The notes beneath the pieces are model-generated. The model was given only the letters and a program-made list of their open reading frames with translations. It searched no databases and was not told the origin of the DNA. From assembly GCA_900771995.1 (NCBI GenBank), contig CAAGQC010000028.1, forward strand, positions 1 to 50,782: 50,782 nucleotides of DNA, written 5' to 3'. This document shows, piece after piece, positions 1-7,731 of this stretch. How positions within the stretch are numbered: the first letter of the stretch is position 1; every line of letters starts with the position of its first letter. The DNA comes from Lachnospiraceae bacterium (GTDB taxonomy: Bacteria; Bacillota; Clostridia; Lachnospirales; Lachnospiraceae). The position numbers and the translations under genes are program-made.

Positions 1-207
1 ATGATGTTGGGGTCAAAAGGTCTTTTGCCCCCAACTGATGCCTACGAATTGCTCCGCTGCAAAGCAGCTCCCTCAATTCTATAAACATTCGAAATCCGCT
101 GATTTACTGCGTAAATCGCTACTTTCTCATGTTTAGTGGGTCCCAAGTTCAAAAGCCTTATCATGCAAGCATGAACGGCTCTCTGGCCTTTGAGCCCTGG
201 CATCTTA
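1..207. repeat. Non-coding palindrome-rich stretch, possible intergenic repeat
   Basis: No credible reading frame is present. The stretch is a string of inverted repeats. The first is a 14-bp near-perfect palindrome at 6-35 (GTTGGGGTCAAAAG against CTTTTGCCCCCAAC, one mismatch). Next is a GCTGCAAAGCAGC-type repeat near 55-71, then GATTTAC/GTAAATC near 100-116, and TCATGC-AA-GCATGA near 162-175. Dense short palindromes between genes suggest a dispersed intergenic element or a decayed repeat. I cannot see a second copy in this window, so its repeat status is an inference. Confidence 0.35.
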
Positions 208-253
208 TAATAAAACTACCCAGGTAAATAGTACTCTATCTTACCTGGGTAGT
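208..253 (-). terminator. Intrinsic terminator of the HPr-like gene
   Basis: A perfect 13-bp stem pairs 215-227 (ACTACCCAGGTAA) with 241-253. Reading leftward it is followed by TTTTATTATAA. It lies about 45 bp after the stop codon of the HPr-like gene, so it most likely ends that transcript. Confidence 0.75.
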
Positions 254-296
254 CAAATCACATTCTGTTATTGAGAAATACTGAACGTTCCGTGCA

Positions 297-521
297 TTAG
301 CATGCAATCGCGCACTGCTTCAGCATCTCTTCGAATTTATCATTGTAGCCATCATAGGACACGGTCAACGGCTTCGTGAAATCCAATCCATACACTCCAA
401 GGAATGATTTGGCATCGATTACGTATCTGTTATAGCATATATCAATATCAAAATCACACTTTGAAGCTACATCAACAAAATGCTTCACGTCTTCAGGTGT
501 CAAACGAATCGTCTTTAACAT
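297..521 (-). CDS. HPr-like protein without the active-site histidine
   Basis: This 74-residue protein has the HPr fold signature. Its ASKCDFDIDICYN and DAKSFLGVYGL segments align with the ASKYDADVNLEYN and LKSIMGVMSL segments of Bacillus HPr. In that alignment the phosphotransfer residue His15 falls on Thr8, and Arg17 falls on Glu10. The regulatory Ser46 is kept as Ser39. The protein therefore should not carry phosphate in the PEP:sugar phosphotransferase chain, and it may be a regulatory adaptor instead (inference). The start at 521 is chosen over a longer frame because GGAAGG lies 8-12 bases upstream and because it aligns with the HPr N-terminus. It is a single-gene unit with its own promoter and terminator. 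No PTS genes are nearby. Confidence 0.8.
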   Translation of the reverse strand: MLKTIRLTPEDVKHFVDVASKCDFDIDICYNRYVIDAKSFLGVYGLDFTKPLTVSYDGYNDKFEEMLKQCAIAC

Positions 522-594
522 TTCTGATTCCTTCCTTTCAATAGTAAGAAAAACAATACACGGGGATCTGCACCCCACATCTGAAATCATTACT

Positions 595-622
595 ATTATA
601 GCCAAACAAAACCAAATGTAAA
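595..622 (-). promoter_or_regulatory. Promoter of the HPr-like gene
   Basis: On the minus strand TTTACA (617-622) is followed after 16 bases by a consensus TATAAT (595-600). The inferred transcript has a leader of about 65 bases containing a small GGGG...CCCC hairpin before the GGAAGG ribosome site. Confidence 0.55.
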
Positions 623-776
623 GCTATTTTTTTCTTCGAAAAAGTGCACATTTTAGCCGTTTTTACCACTCTGTTATCATTTTCACAATAGATGGTCCCC
701 ATCCGGAAAACCTTTTCGGCGATTTGTATATTTGTTACGTTACCGCGATAAAATCAAAATCCCAAATTGGCGAAAT

Positions 777-1544
777 CTACCGAAATTCCACCATATATTC
801 TTGGAACCTCAGCGGCAGCATATTTCGTTGCAGATCCCTGTTTTCACGTTCTTTTATGGCTATTGTATGACAGAAAGAACGGAAAAGTTCCCGGTAATGC
901 TGCTCCGCGGCGGACAGCTTCTCCGTCTCCGGTCTTACTTTCTCCCAGGCATCCTTCCCTTGCAGGGTATACCAGGGCTTCCCCGCCGGATGGATCCCGA
1001 ACAGATACCGGCCTGCGTCGAACAGCAGGAAGTCTTCCATGGGAAAACGGTCTGCAAAATGTACCATTAAGAACGTCAGGATATTGTTCTTCGGTGCGAT
1101 CTTCGAATAGAGGATCGTATTCTCCAATTCTTCAAACCGCACAAAACCCGCAAGGTGATGGTATTCATTCCCGGCACCTCTGGAAAGGCTGAAAGTCTGG
1201 TTCACATAAGTATCCGCCATGGCATCCAGCAGATGCCCGGGCAGCGTGTTCTCCGCCAGCCCCTTTGCAATGGTACGGTAGACTGCCTGGGCTTTCTCCG
1301 GCTTGGGGGAAGACAGTGCCAGACACAGGCTCTCATAATCCGCTTCCCCGAATCTGCGCTTTAATGTCCGGATCACCTTCACTGTCTTCTCCGGATCCGG
1401 TGTCACCTCCACCGACTCCGAGAACAGCAGATTCTCGTCGATGGTGGTGACCATGGTATCCCGGACGGGAGAATGCTCCTCATAGGTATTGTAAATGGCG
1501 GTGAAGATGCCTTCTAACGAATCTTCGCAATGATATATCTTCAT
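777..1544 (-). CDS. DUF4130 / TIGR03915-type DNA metabolism protein
   Basis: This 255-residue soluble protein resembles the DUF4130 family, which is annotated only as a putative DNA repair or metabolism protein. Recognisable features are the N-terminal YHCEDSLEGIFTAIY stretch, the central ENTILYSKIAPKNNILTFLMVHFADRF block and the FLLFDAGR motif. The family is habitually encoded beside a radical SAM protein with helix-hairpin-helix DNA-binding motifs, and that partner lies 242 bp upstream here on the same strand. The start at 1544 has a strong GGGAGGTGA ribosome site; the longer frame beginning at 1589 lacks one. Biochemical activity is unknown. The two proteins may act together, with this one uracil-glycosylase-like or structural (inference). 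Confidence 0.8.
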   Translation of the reverse strand: MKIYHCEDSLEGIFTAIYNTYEEHSPVRDTMVTTIDENLLFSESVEVTPDPEKTVKVIRTLKRRFGEADYESLCLALSSPKPEKAQAVYRTIAKGLAENTLPGHLLDAMADTYVNQTFSLSRGAGNEYHHLAGFVRFEELENTILYSKIAPKNNILTFLMVHFADRFPMEDFLLFDAGRYLFGIHPAGKPWYTLQGKDAWEKVRPETEKLSAAEQHYRELFRSFCHTIAIKERENRDLQRNMLPLRFQEYMVEFR

Positions 1545-1651
1545 ATAATAAGTTTCACCTCCCGCTGTTCCTTTCCTCTCCGTTTGCATCTGCTAACCTG
1601 CTATATCATGATCAATACATTTCGTAAAATCACATTTGCAAGCAGGTGCTT

Positions 1652-1786
1652 TTAATTTTGCATGGCTTTGCTTCTGCAAGCAGCTATCATCTGACGGTAC
1701 AGGTCTTTACGTTTCTTAAAGCCTCCTCTTCCCGCGTTTATCTGCCAGTACAAGCCGTCAGGAAACTATTCCCTGTAGGCTGCGCA
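1652..1786 (-). other. In-frame extension after the radical SAM stop codon
   Basis: Directly after the amber stop of the radical SAM gene (1787-1789) the same frame stays open for 6 codons and meets a second amber at 1766-1768. It then runs 37 codons to a TAA at 1652-1654. The last part reads like protein, rich in Lys, Arg and aromatics (for example GRGGFKKRKDLYRQMIAAC). It may be a decayed C-terminus or simply chance. No start codon with a ribosome site is evident in front of it. The rest of the 1545-1786 gap shows nothing else. Confidence 0.25.
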
Positions 1787-3139
1787 CTACAATTCCCCCA
1801 CCGTCGTAGGCAGCACTTCCTCCTGCCGCACTCCGGTCTGGAACATCCCATCATCAAACAAAGTCATCTGCCGGTAGCTCATGCCGTCACTTCCGAACCG
1901 GATCCGCTCCTTCGGGTCCGTCAGATTCCGCACGATATAGTCCTCCTCCAGCTTCGTGGGATACATCATCCGGCCGCCACAGGTAATAAAATACACCGCC
2001 CGCTTCATCACCACTCCCAGCTTCTTCAGATCCTGAAACGTAAGCTTCGTGCTCCGTCTGGCACTGAGGATCCGTCTGGCGCTCTTCACGCCGATCCCCG
2101 GTACCCGCAGAAGGTCTGCATAGGGCGCCCGGTTGATCTCCACCGGGAAATATTCCAGATGCCGCACCGCCCAGTCCTCCTTGGGATCCAGCATCACATT
2201 AAAAAACGGTCTGCTCGCATCCAGCAGTTCCTCCGCCTGAAACCCATAGAACCGCAGCAGCCAGTCCGCCTGATACAGCCGATGCTCTCTGAGAAGCGGC
2301 GGTCCCCCGGGAAGTGCCGGCAGGCTCTTGTCCTCATTGACTTTCACAAAGGCGGAATAAAATACCCTCTTCAACTCAAACTTCCGGTACAGGCTCTCCG
2401 CCACATTTAAAATCTGATAATCCGTCTCCGGGGTCGCCCCTATGATCATCTGGGTGGACTGCCCGCCGCTCACGAAAGTGGGACTCTTGCGGTACAGAAT
2501 CAGTTCCTCCCGGTTGGCATGGATGCCGTTCTGAATCTGCCGCATGGGCGTCAGAATATTCTTCCGGTGCTTGTTCGGAGCCAGTGTCCGCAATCCCTCC
2601 GCCGTGGGCAGTTCCAGATTCACACTCATACGATCCGCCAGATATCCCATCCGTTCCACCAGTTCCGGATCCGCCCCGGGGATCGCCTTCACATGGACAT
2701 AGCCGTTAAAATGGTATTGGTTCCGCAACAGCCATATGGTCCGGTACAGCAATTCCATGGTAAAGGTGGGATCTCTTATAATCCCGGAGCTTAAGAACAG
2801 CCCTTCGATATAATTGCGGCGGTAGAATTCCATGGTCAGGGTGCAGATCTCCTCCGGGGTAAAAGTGGCTCTGGGGACATCGTTGGACTTCCGGTTCAGA
2901 CAATATTTACAGTCGAAAATACATTCATTGGTCATCAGGATCTTCAACAGAGAGATACATCTGCCATCCGAAGAAAAACTGTGGCAGATCCCGGCTGCCT
3001 TACAGTTCCCCATGTGCTTCCCGTCCCCCTTGCGCTCCACGCCGCTGGAGGTACAGGCCACGTCGTATTTGGCCGCATCCGTCAGAATCTCCAGCTTCTG
3101 CATGGTGGACAATTCCCCGTTTTGTATGAGATATTCCAT
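1787..3139 (-). CDS. Radical SAM protein, putative DNA modification/repair (TIGR03916-like)
   Basis: The protein is 450 residues long. Cys73, Cys77 and Cys80 form the CX3CX2C motif that ligates the radical SAM 4Fe-4S cluster. Further cysteines at 29, 46, 52 and 61 could serve another site. Near residues 340-362 the sequence LRVPGIGVKSARRILSARR is a helix-hairpin-helix, a non-specific DNA-binding element. This architecture matches the family called putative DNA modification/repair radical SAM protein, whose reaction has not been shown. It heads a two-gene unit with the DUF4130 protein downstream. The start at 3139 has AAAGGCGGTGA upstream. Its promoter contains two LexA-like boxes, which supports a DNA damage role. 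Confidence 0.85.
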   Translation of the reverse strand: MEYLIQNGELSTMQKLEILTDAAKYDVACTSSGVERKGDGKHMGNCKAAGICHSFSSDGRCISLLKILMTNECIFDCKYCLNRKSNDVPRATFTPEEICTLTMEFYRRNYIEGLFLSSGIIRDPTFTMELLYRTIWLLRNQYHFNGYVHVKAIPGADPELVERMGYLADRMSVNLELPTAEGLRTLAPNKHRKNILTPMRQIQNGIHANREELILYRKSPTFVSGGQSTQMIIGATPETDYQILNVAESLYRKFELKRVFYSAFVKVNEDKSLPALPGGPPLLREHRLYQADWLLRFYGFQAEELLDASRPFFNVMLDPKEDWAVRHLEYFPVEINRAPYADLLRVPGIGVKSARRILSARRSTKLTFQDLKKLGVVMKRAVYFITCGGRMMYPTKLEEDYIVRNLTDPKERIRFGSDGMSYRQMTLFDDGMFQTGVRQEEVLPTTVGEL

Positions 3140-3174
3140 GTGATCACCGCCTTTTACCGAAAATTTTCAAAATC

Positions 3175-3228
3175 AGAACATTTGTTCTTGTGCATATTTA
3201 AAATAGCACATATGTTCGGTTTTTGCAA
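3175..3228 (-). promoter_or_regulatory. Promoter of the radical SAM gene with two LexA-like boxes
   Basis: On the minus strand TTGCAA (3223-3228), a 17-bp spacer and TATTTT (3200-3205) preceded by TG-C form a sigma-A promoter with an extended -10. The spacer contains CGAACATATGTGC (3206-3218), a 7-of-8 match to the Gram-positive LexA box GAACNNNNGTTC. Downstream, at 3175-3188, AGAACAAATGTTCT is a perfect GAAC-N4-GTTC palindrome. A repressor bound at either site would block transcription. LexA control is an inference from the motif. Confidence 0.6.
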
Positions 3229-3253
3229 GTGGTTATTTTTTCCTAAAAAGAGC

Positions 3254-3282
3254 TTGCAAAATCGTGCATTTCGCAGTTAAAT
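3254..3282 (+). promoter_or_regulatory. Candidate asnA promoter
   Basis: TTGCAA (3254-3259) is followed after 17 bp by TTAAAT (3277-3282), a 4-of-6 match to the -10 consensus. The leader would be about 55 bases. No T-box features (specifier stem, GGGTGGNACCGCG element) are visible before asnA. Confidence 0.4.
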
Positions 3283-3345
3283 AGTATAGGAGATTTTTTT
3301 CTTTTTTTAGTACATAGCCGCCCGGCGGCAGAATGAGAGGTCAGT

Positions 3346-4356
3346 ATGTCAGATATTGTCATACCTAAAAATTATAAGTCTCAGCTGAACCTGTACGAGA
3401 CACAGGTTGCCATTAAGACAGTGAAGGACTTTTTCCAGGGACTGTTAGCAGACCGTCTGCATCTGTTACGCGTATCTGCTCCCTTATTTGTGGATCCCAC
3501 ATCCGGACTGAACGATAATCTGAACGGTGTGGAGCGTCCCGTGAATTTCCATATTGCAGCACAGGGAGACCGTGAGGCAGAGATCGTACAGTCTCTGGCA
3601 AAATGGAAACGTTATGCCCTGCAGAAATACGGTTTTAAACCCGGAGAAGGTCTTTACACCGATATGAGTGCCATCCGTCAGGATGAAGAGACCGACAACA
3701 TTCATTCCATCTACGTGGATCAGTGGGACTGGGAGAAGATCATCACGAAGGAAGAGCGGAATCTGGAGACTCTGAAGGAGACCGTCCGCACCGTATACAA
3801 GGTACTGCGCAAGACCGAGAAGTATATGTCCATCCATTACGATTACATTGAGGAGATTCTTCCTCATGACATCTTCTTTGTAACCACCAGTGAACTGGAG
3901 GAAATGTTCCCGGATTACTCTCCGAAGGAGCGGGAATATTACATTGCAAAGGCCAAGGGCGCTGTCTGCATCATGCAGATCGGTGAGACCCTGGAGAACG
4001 GCAAGCCTCATGACGGCCGTGAGCCGGACTACGATGACTGGGCTCTGAATGCCGATATCGTGGTATACTATCCGGTTCTGGACATCGCTCTGGAGCTGTC
4101 CAGCATGGGTATCCGTGTAGACAAGAAGGCGCTGTTAGACCAGTTACAGAAGGCTGGCTGCCCTGAGCGCGCAGAACTTCCTTATCACAAGGCAGTCATC
4201 AATGGCGAGCTTCCCCTTACCATCGGCGGTGGTATCGGTCAGTCCCGTATCTGTATGTTCTTCTTGAGAAAAGCACACATCGGCGAAGTACAGTGTTCTC
4301 TGTGGTCCGATGAAGTTATGGAGATTGCAAAAGAGAACAGCTTACAGCTGTTATAA
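3346..4356 (+). CDS. asnA: Aspartate--ammonia ligase (asparagine synthetase A)
   Basis: The enzyme makes asparagine from aspartate, ammonia and ATP, releasing AMP and pyrophosphate; it has a class II aminoacyl-tRNA synthetase-like fold. The 336-residue length is close to the 330 of the E. coli enzyme. Characteristic stretches are the N-terminal KNYKSQLNLYETQVAIK, the AIRQDEE segment, EREYYIAKAKGAVCIMQIG, and the C-terminal GGGIGQSRICMFFLRKAHIGEVQ. The start at 3346 is preceded by GAGAGGT. It is a single gene, divergent from the radical SAM gene and closed by a terminator. The catalytic regions appear intact. Confidence 0.97.
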   Translation: MSDIVIPKNYKSQLNLYETQVAIKTVKDFFQGLLADRLHLLRVSAPLFVDPTSGLNDNLNGVERPVNFHIAAQGDREAEIVQSLAKWKRYALQKYGFKPGEGLYTDMSAIRQDEETDNIHSIYVDQWDWEKIITKEERNLETLKETVRTVYKVLRKTEKYMSIHYDYIEEILPHDIFFVTTSELEEMFPDYSPKEREYYIAKAKGAVCIMQIGETLENGKPHDGREPDYDDWALNADIVVYYPVLDIALELSSMGIRVDKKALLDQLQKAGCPERAELPYHKAVINGELPLTIGGGIGQSRICMFFLRKAHIGEVQCSLWSDEVMEIAKENSLQLL

Positions 4357-4394
4357 TGCATCAGTAATGCATCGGAAATAAAAACAACAATCAG

Positions 4395-4430
4395 AAATCC
4401 CCGGAAGATGAAAATCTCCCGGGGATTTTT
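4395..4430 (+). terminator. Terminator of asnA
   Basis: A perfect 10-bp stem pairs AAATCCCCGG (4395-4404) with CCGGGGATTT (4419-4428). The loop is 14 bases and the stem ends in a T-run. It lies 39 bp after the asnA stop. Confidence 0.85.
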
Positions 4431-4466
4431 CTACACACGGCTGGCTCCACACACAACGGCACAACA

Positions 4467-6419
4467 CTATTCATAAATCACAAATTTCTCATTTTCAAAG
4501 GTCTTCTCATACCCATAATCTTCCATAAACTTTCCGATCAATAAAAGCTTCGGATTGTCCACAATGAGGCTGCGCTCCTTGTCCGTGGGCTGCAAAGCTT
4601 CCAGTGCGCTCTCTCCGGCTTCCAGATACACAGCATATTTTTTCTCCAAAAGTACCACCGGCCGATACGCTGCATCCGCATCCATCCGCTCCTGCATCTT
4701 AAGCATATCCTGCTCCAGCTGCCCGATCTGGTAGGAATCCAGATCCGGCCAGGGATTGAATGCCGCCGGCATCTGCAGATAATAGGACAAGGCCGGGATC
4801 TGTCCGTAGATCAGAACATCTTTTCCGGCAAGTCCTCTGGTATTTACATACTCCGAGATCTCCTGCATCCATCCGGCCCGCTCCTTGCTCATCCGCACGC
4901 CCTGCAGCGTCTCATTATTCGTCACCTGTGCGCTTACATCCTGTACGCCGGTTCCTTCCGCAAATACAAAGCTTCTGCCAAACAGTCCCACCTGTACGAA
5001 GAACAGCAGAAAAAACCCGCCGAAAAGGCATTTCGCCGGAATTGTGGATATCGTGAGCCGCTTCCAGTGAAAGCTTCCGACATATCTGCAAAAACGCCAG
5101 AACTGCCAGTACATATAGGGCAATGCCAGAAACAGGTTGTTCATGCTGGGGTAAAGCTTATTGTTACTGCCTAGGGAAGTGATCAGCACGATCAGGAAGA
5201 TCAGTCCGCTGATCAGCTTTTCCTCCTTCGGTGCGGAGGGCGTGAAGATCCGCCACAGGGTCACCAGTAACGTCAGTGTCAAAAAGGTCACGCCGGGCCA
5301 GATGATGGCGCCGTAATTCGTATATTCTCTGGCACAGAAGCCCTTCCGGTACAGCCAGAACACCATCACTGCCGCCAGCGCAATACTTCCTGCCCATTCC
5401 AGGATCCGCAGAACCTTTGTTACGGTATCCTTCCTCACATAAGAACCGATCAGTTCCAGCACTCCCACAGCCACAATTCCTGCGACGAGGAACACACACA
5501 TCCTGATCTCCCAGTACAAATTCTGGAAGTACCAGTCGAACATGCCCATGATCATGGACGCAGCCGTATAGTCCGTTGCCACCTCCGTCATGGAAAACAG
5601 GCGCCTTATGCCTTTCACATATTCATCCATACCGTAGCGGATCTGGATGTAACCGAATAATACAAGCAATGCAGTAAGATACCCTGCAAGACACATGCCG
5701 GTATCCTGTAATAATTTCCCGCGGAGTTTCGCTCCCGCTGCCTTTTTCCGTGCTTTCGTTTCTTCCGTATTTTTTCCGGACGAACCGACAGTCTGCACGA
5801 TCTCCTTCCGCTCTTCCAGCCAGCAGATGATCCCGTAGACCCACACACCCACGATCATGGCCGCCTCCGGCAGATTCGAGAAACGGGACAGCACATTACA
5901 GCCCAGTGCGATCCCGGCGGCAAACAGCCAGCCCTTTTTTCCCCGGGCAAGACCCAGATACAGGCAGATCACCGATACCAGATAGAACACATACGTCACG
6001 TAATTGTAAAAAGATCCCGTGGGGCACCAGCAGAAGCTCACCGCCGTGAATTCCCCTAAGAATACCAATAGCGCCGGAATCTTCAGTACTTTCGTGCAGA
6101 AATAATATCCCAGCACCGCCAGCAGACTGATGCTCAGGCCTGTGTAGAAATTCATGCCGATCAAAGTCTTTGCCCCGGGCAGCAGACTCAGAAAATGTCC
6201 GGTGGCTGTGGTCAGATACGTGGAAAACAGCCACATGGGATCCATATGCTGTGTTCCCATATATTCAAAGTTCGCATAGCCGTAGCCCGTATCCCACAGA
6301 TCCAGCCCCCAGGCAATATGCCGCAGGGGATACAGCACCAGAATTGCCACGAATACCAATTCCCAGAGACGTCTCTGACTGTTGCTGCCCGCTTTTTTCT
6401 TCTCTATTTTCTCTGTCAC
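4467..6419 (-). CDS. Polytopic membrane protein, possible GT-C-type glycosyltransferase
   Basis: This is a 650-residue protein with a short basic N-terminus, about a dozen hydrophobic segments and a soluble C-terminal part of roughly 150 residues. After the first membrane segment lies RHIAWGLDLWDTGYGYANFE. Acidic residues in this first extracytoplasmic loop are typical of GT-C glycosyltransferases, which use polyprenyl-phosphate sugars. That resemblance is weak, so the activity is an inference. A charged Lys-rich cytoplasmic loop occurs near residues 210-235. Its start codon overlaps the stop of the upstream acyltransferase by four bases, which implies translational coupling and a shared role in envelope glycan or lipid modification. 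No sugar-nucleotide genes are adjacent. Confidence 0.6.
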   Translation of the reverse strand: MTEKIEKKKAGSNSQRRLWELVFVAILVLYPLRHIAWGLDLWDTGYGYANFEYMGTQHMDPMWLFSTYLTTATGHFLSLLPGAKTLIGMNFYTGLSISLLAVLGYYFCTKVLKIPALLVFLGEFTAVSFCWCPTGSFYNYVTYVFYLVSVICLYLGLARGKKGWLFAAGIALGCNVLSRFSNLPEAAMIVGVWVYGIICWLEERKEIVQTVGSSGKNTEETKARKKAAGAKLRGKLLQDTGMCLAGYLTALLVLFGYIQIRYGMDEYVKGIRRLFSMTEVATDYTAASMIMGMFDWYFQNLYWEIRMCVFLVAGIVAVGVLELIGSYVRKDTVTKVLRILEWAGSIALAAVMVFWLYRKGFCAREYTNYGAIIWPGVTFLTLTLLVTLWRIFTPSAPKEEKLISGLIFLIVLITSLGSNNKLYPSMNNLFLALPYMYWQFWRFCRYVGSFHWKRLTISTIPAKCLFGGFFLLFFVQVGLFGRSFVFAEGTGVQDVSAQVTNNETLQGVRMSKERAGWMQEISEYVNTRGLAGKDVLIYGQIPALSYYLQMPAAFNPWPDLDSYQIGQLEQDMLKMQERMDADAAYRPVVLLEKKYAVYLEAGESALEALQPTDKERSLIVDNPKLLLIGKFMEDYGYEKTFENEKFVIYE

Positions 6420-7543
6420 TGAATTACCTCTCTTTTGAACATAGTATCCACCGCCTGTATCTTTTCTGTCAGGCTGCGATAAGGCCGGATGTGCAAGAAA
6501 ATCTTATGCAGTCCGTCACAGATATTTTTCCGCACAAAATCCACGAAAATTCCCAGAGCAAATACCACTGCCACCGCAAGCACGGTCCAGCCCAGAAGCT
6601 GCCACACATTACTGATGATGTTCACACCAAGCCACTTCTGCCAGGCATAGCGCACGCCCAGATTTTCATGCAGCAGATATACACCCAGCGTATAGGGGGC
6701 GATCTTCACCGCCACGCTGCCAATCTTCCCCTGTATCCTGCTGTCTGCAAACAGGGCAAACAATCCCAGCGAGGCCAGCAGCGGGAAAATATGGTTATAT
6801 TCATAGGGAATCTTCAGGATCAGTTCCAGACTGCCGGTCTTCAGATAAAACAGGTGCAGAAGCATTGCCTCCCCGAAGGTTCCGAAGACACCAATCAGAT
6901 ACAGCAGTAATGCCCGGGATCTCTTCTGTAAAAACGGGATTCCAAATCTGCGCAGATAAGCCGCCACACAGAATACGCACAGATACCAGAGGCAGTCATA
7001 GCCCTTGCTGTCCTCTTCCAGCCGGAAGGGCAGGATGGATTTTAACAGGCAGAAAGTGACAAACAGCAGCACCAGTGCCACCTGAAACTGCTTCTTCGAC
7101 ATCTGCCGCAGTCCCATTCCCACGAAGGGCAGCAATACATATAAGAATATATACGCCGTCAGGAACCAGTAATGTCCCATGGTCACCGGGAACAGCAGGG
7201 TCAGATAATAGTGGGTGCTGACTTCCGCCGCAGGTACGATCCCCGTCACCGCCGCCAGCACACCGATTCCCATGGAATACAGCCACAGCTGCACCCACAG
7301 GGTGAGCAGTCGGCTCAGTTTAAAGGAACTTTCGCATAAAAAGTATCCGCTGATCATCATGTAGACATTTACCGCCACGATACAGAAGGCCTCCAGCAGC
7401 CATGCCACAGTATCCTGCATCGATAAAGGAGCCGTCAGATCCGGCAACAGGCCTCCCTTGCCCAGATAGTGCAGCACGACTACCATCATCATTGCCACAC
7501 AGCGCAGTACCTCCAGATTTGCCATACGTTCTTTTTTCTGCAT
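6416..7543 (-). CDS. Acyltransferase family 3 membrane protein
   Basis: This 375-residue integral membrane protein has about ten transmembrane segments. The N-terminal LEVLRCVAMMMVVVLHYLGKG carries the Arg...His signature of the acyltransferase-3 (OafA/WecH) family. These proteins transfer acetyl or similar groups across the membrane onto sugars of surface polymers. I chose the start at 7543 because GGAAGGA lies upstream of it, whereas the longer frame beginning at 7576 has no ribosome site. It is the first gene of a pair with the overlapping 650-residue membrane protein. The acceptor cannot be read from the sequence. Confidence 0.85.
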   Translation of the reverse strand: MQKKERMANLEVLRCVAMMMVVVLHYLGKGGLLPDLTAPLSMQDTVAWLLEAFCIVAVNVYMMISGYFLCESSFKLSRLLTLWVQLWLYSMGIGVLAAVTGIVPAAEVSTHYYLTLLFPVTMGHYWFLTAYIFLYVLLPFVGMGLRQMSKKQFQVALVLLFVTFCLLKSILPFRLEEDSKGYDCLWYLCVFCVAAYLRRFGIPFLQKRSRALLLYLIGVFGTFGEAMLLHLFYLKTGSLELILKIPYEYNHIFPLLASLGLFALFADSRIQGKIGSVAVKIAPYTLGVYLLHENLGVRYAWQKWLGVNIISNVWQLLGWTVLAVAVVFALGIFVDFVRKNICDGLHKIFLHIRPYRSLTEKIQAVDTMFKREVIQ

Positions 7544-7676
7544 AATGCTCTGTTCCTTCCTAACATTGCTTCTCACATTGATTCTTTCATTATATTACTT
7601 TGCTGTGCAGGATGTAAAGTAAAAGAACGGCTGCAAATTGGGAAAGCGTTTTCTCGAAAAGTGTAGAAATTTTTTC

Positions 7677-7703
7677 TAACTTTTGGTAGAATATTGCCAT
7701 CAA
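7677..7703 (+). promoter_or_regulatory. Candidate sigma-28 (SigD) promoter of the chemoreceptor gene
   Basis: TAAC (7677-7680), a 15-base spacer and GCCATCAA (7696-7703) resemble the flagellar/chemotaxis sigma factor consensus TAAA-N15-GCCGATAA. The spacing is exact and the -10 agrees at 5 of 8 positions. The downstream gene is a chemoreceptor, a typical member of this regulon. Confidence 0.4.
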
Positions 7704-7731
7704 GAATACTATGTTATTGGAGGTGTTCATT

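Noticed and set aside
3140..3345. T-box leader before asnA
   Set aside because: No antiterminator consensus or specifier stem and no terminator before the gene.
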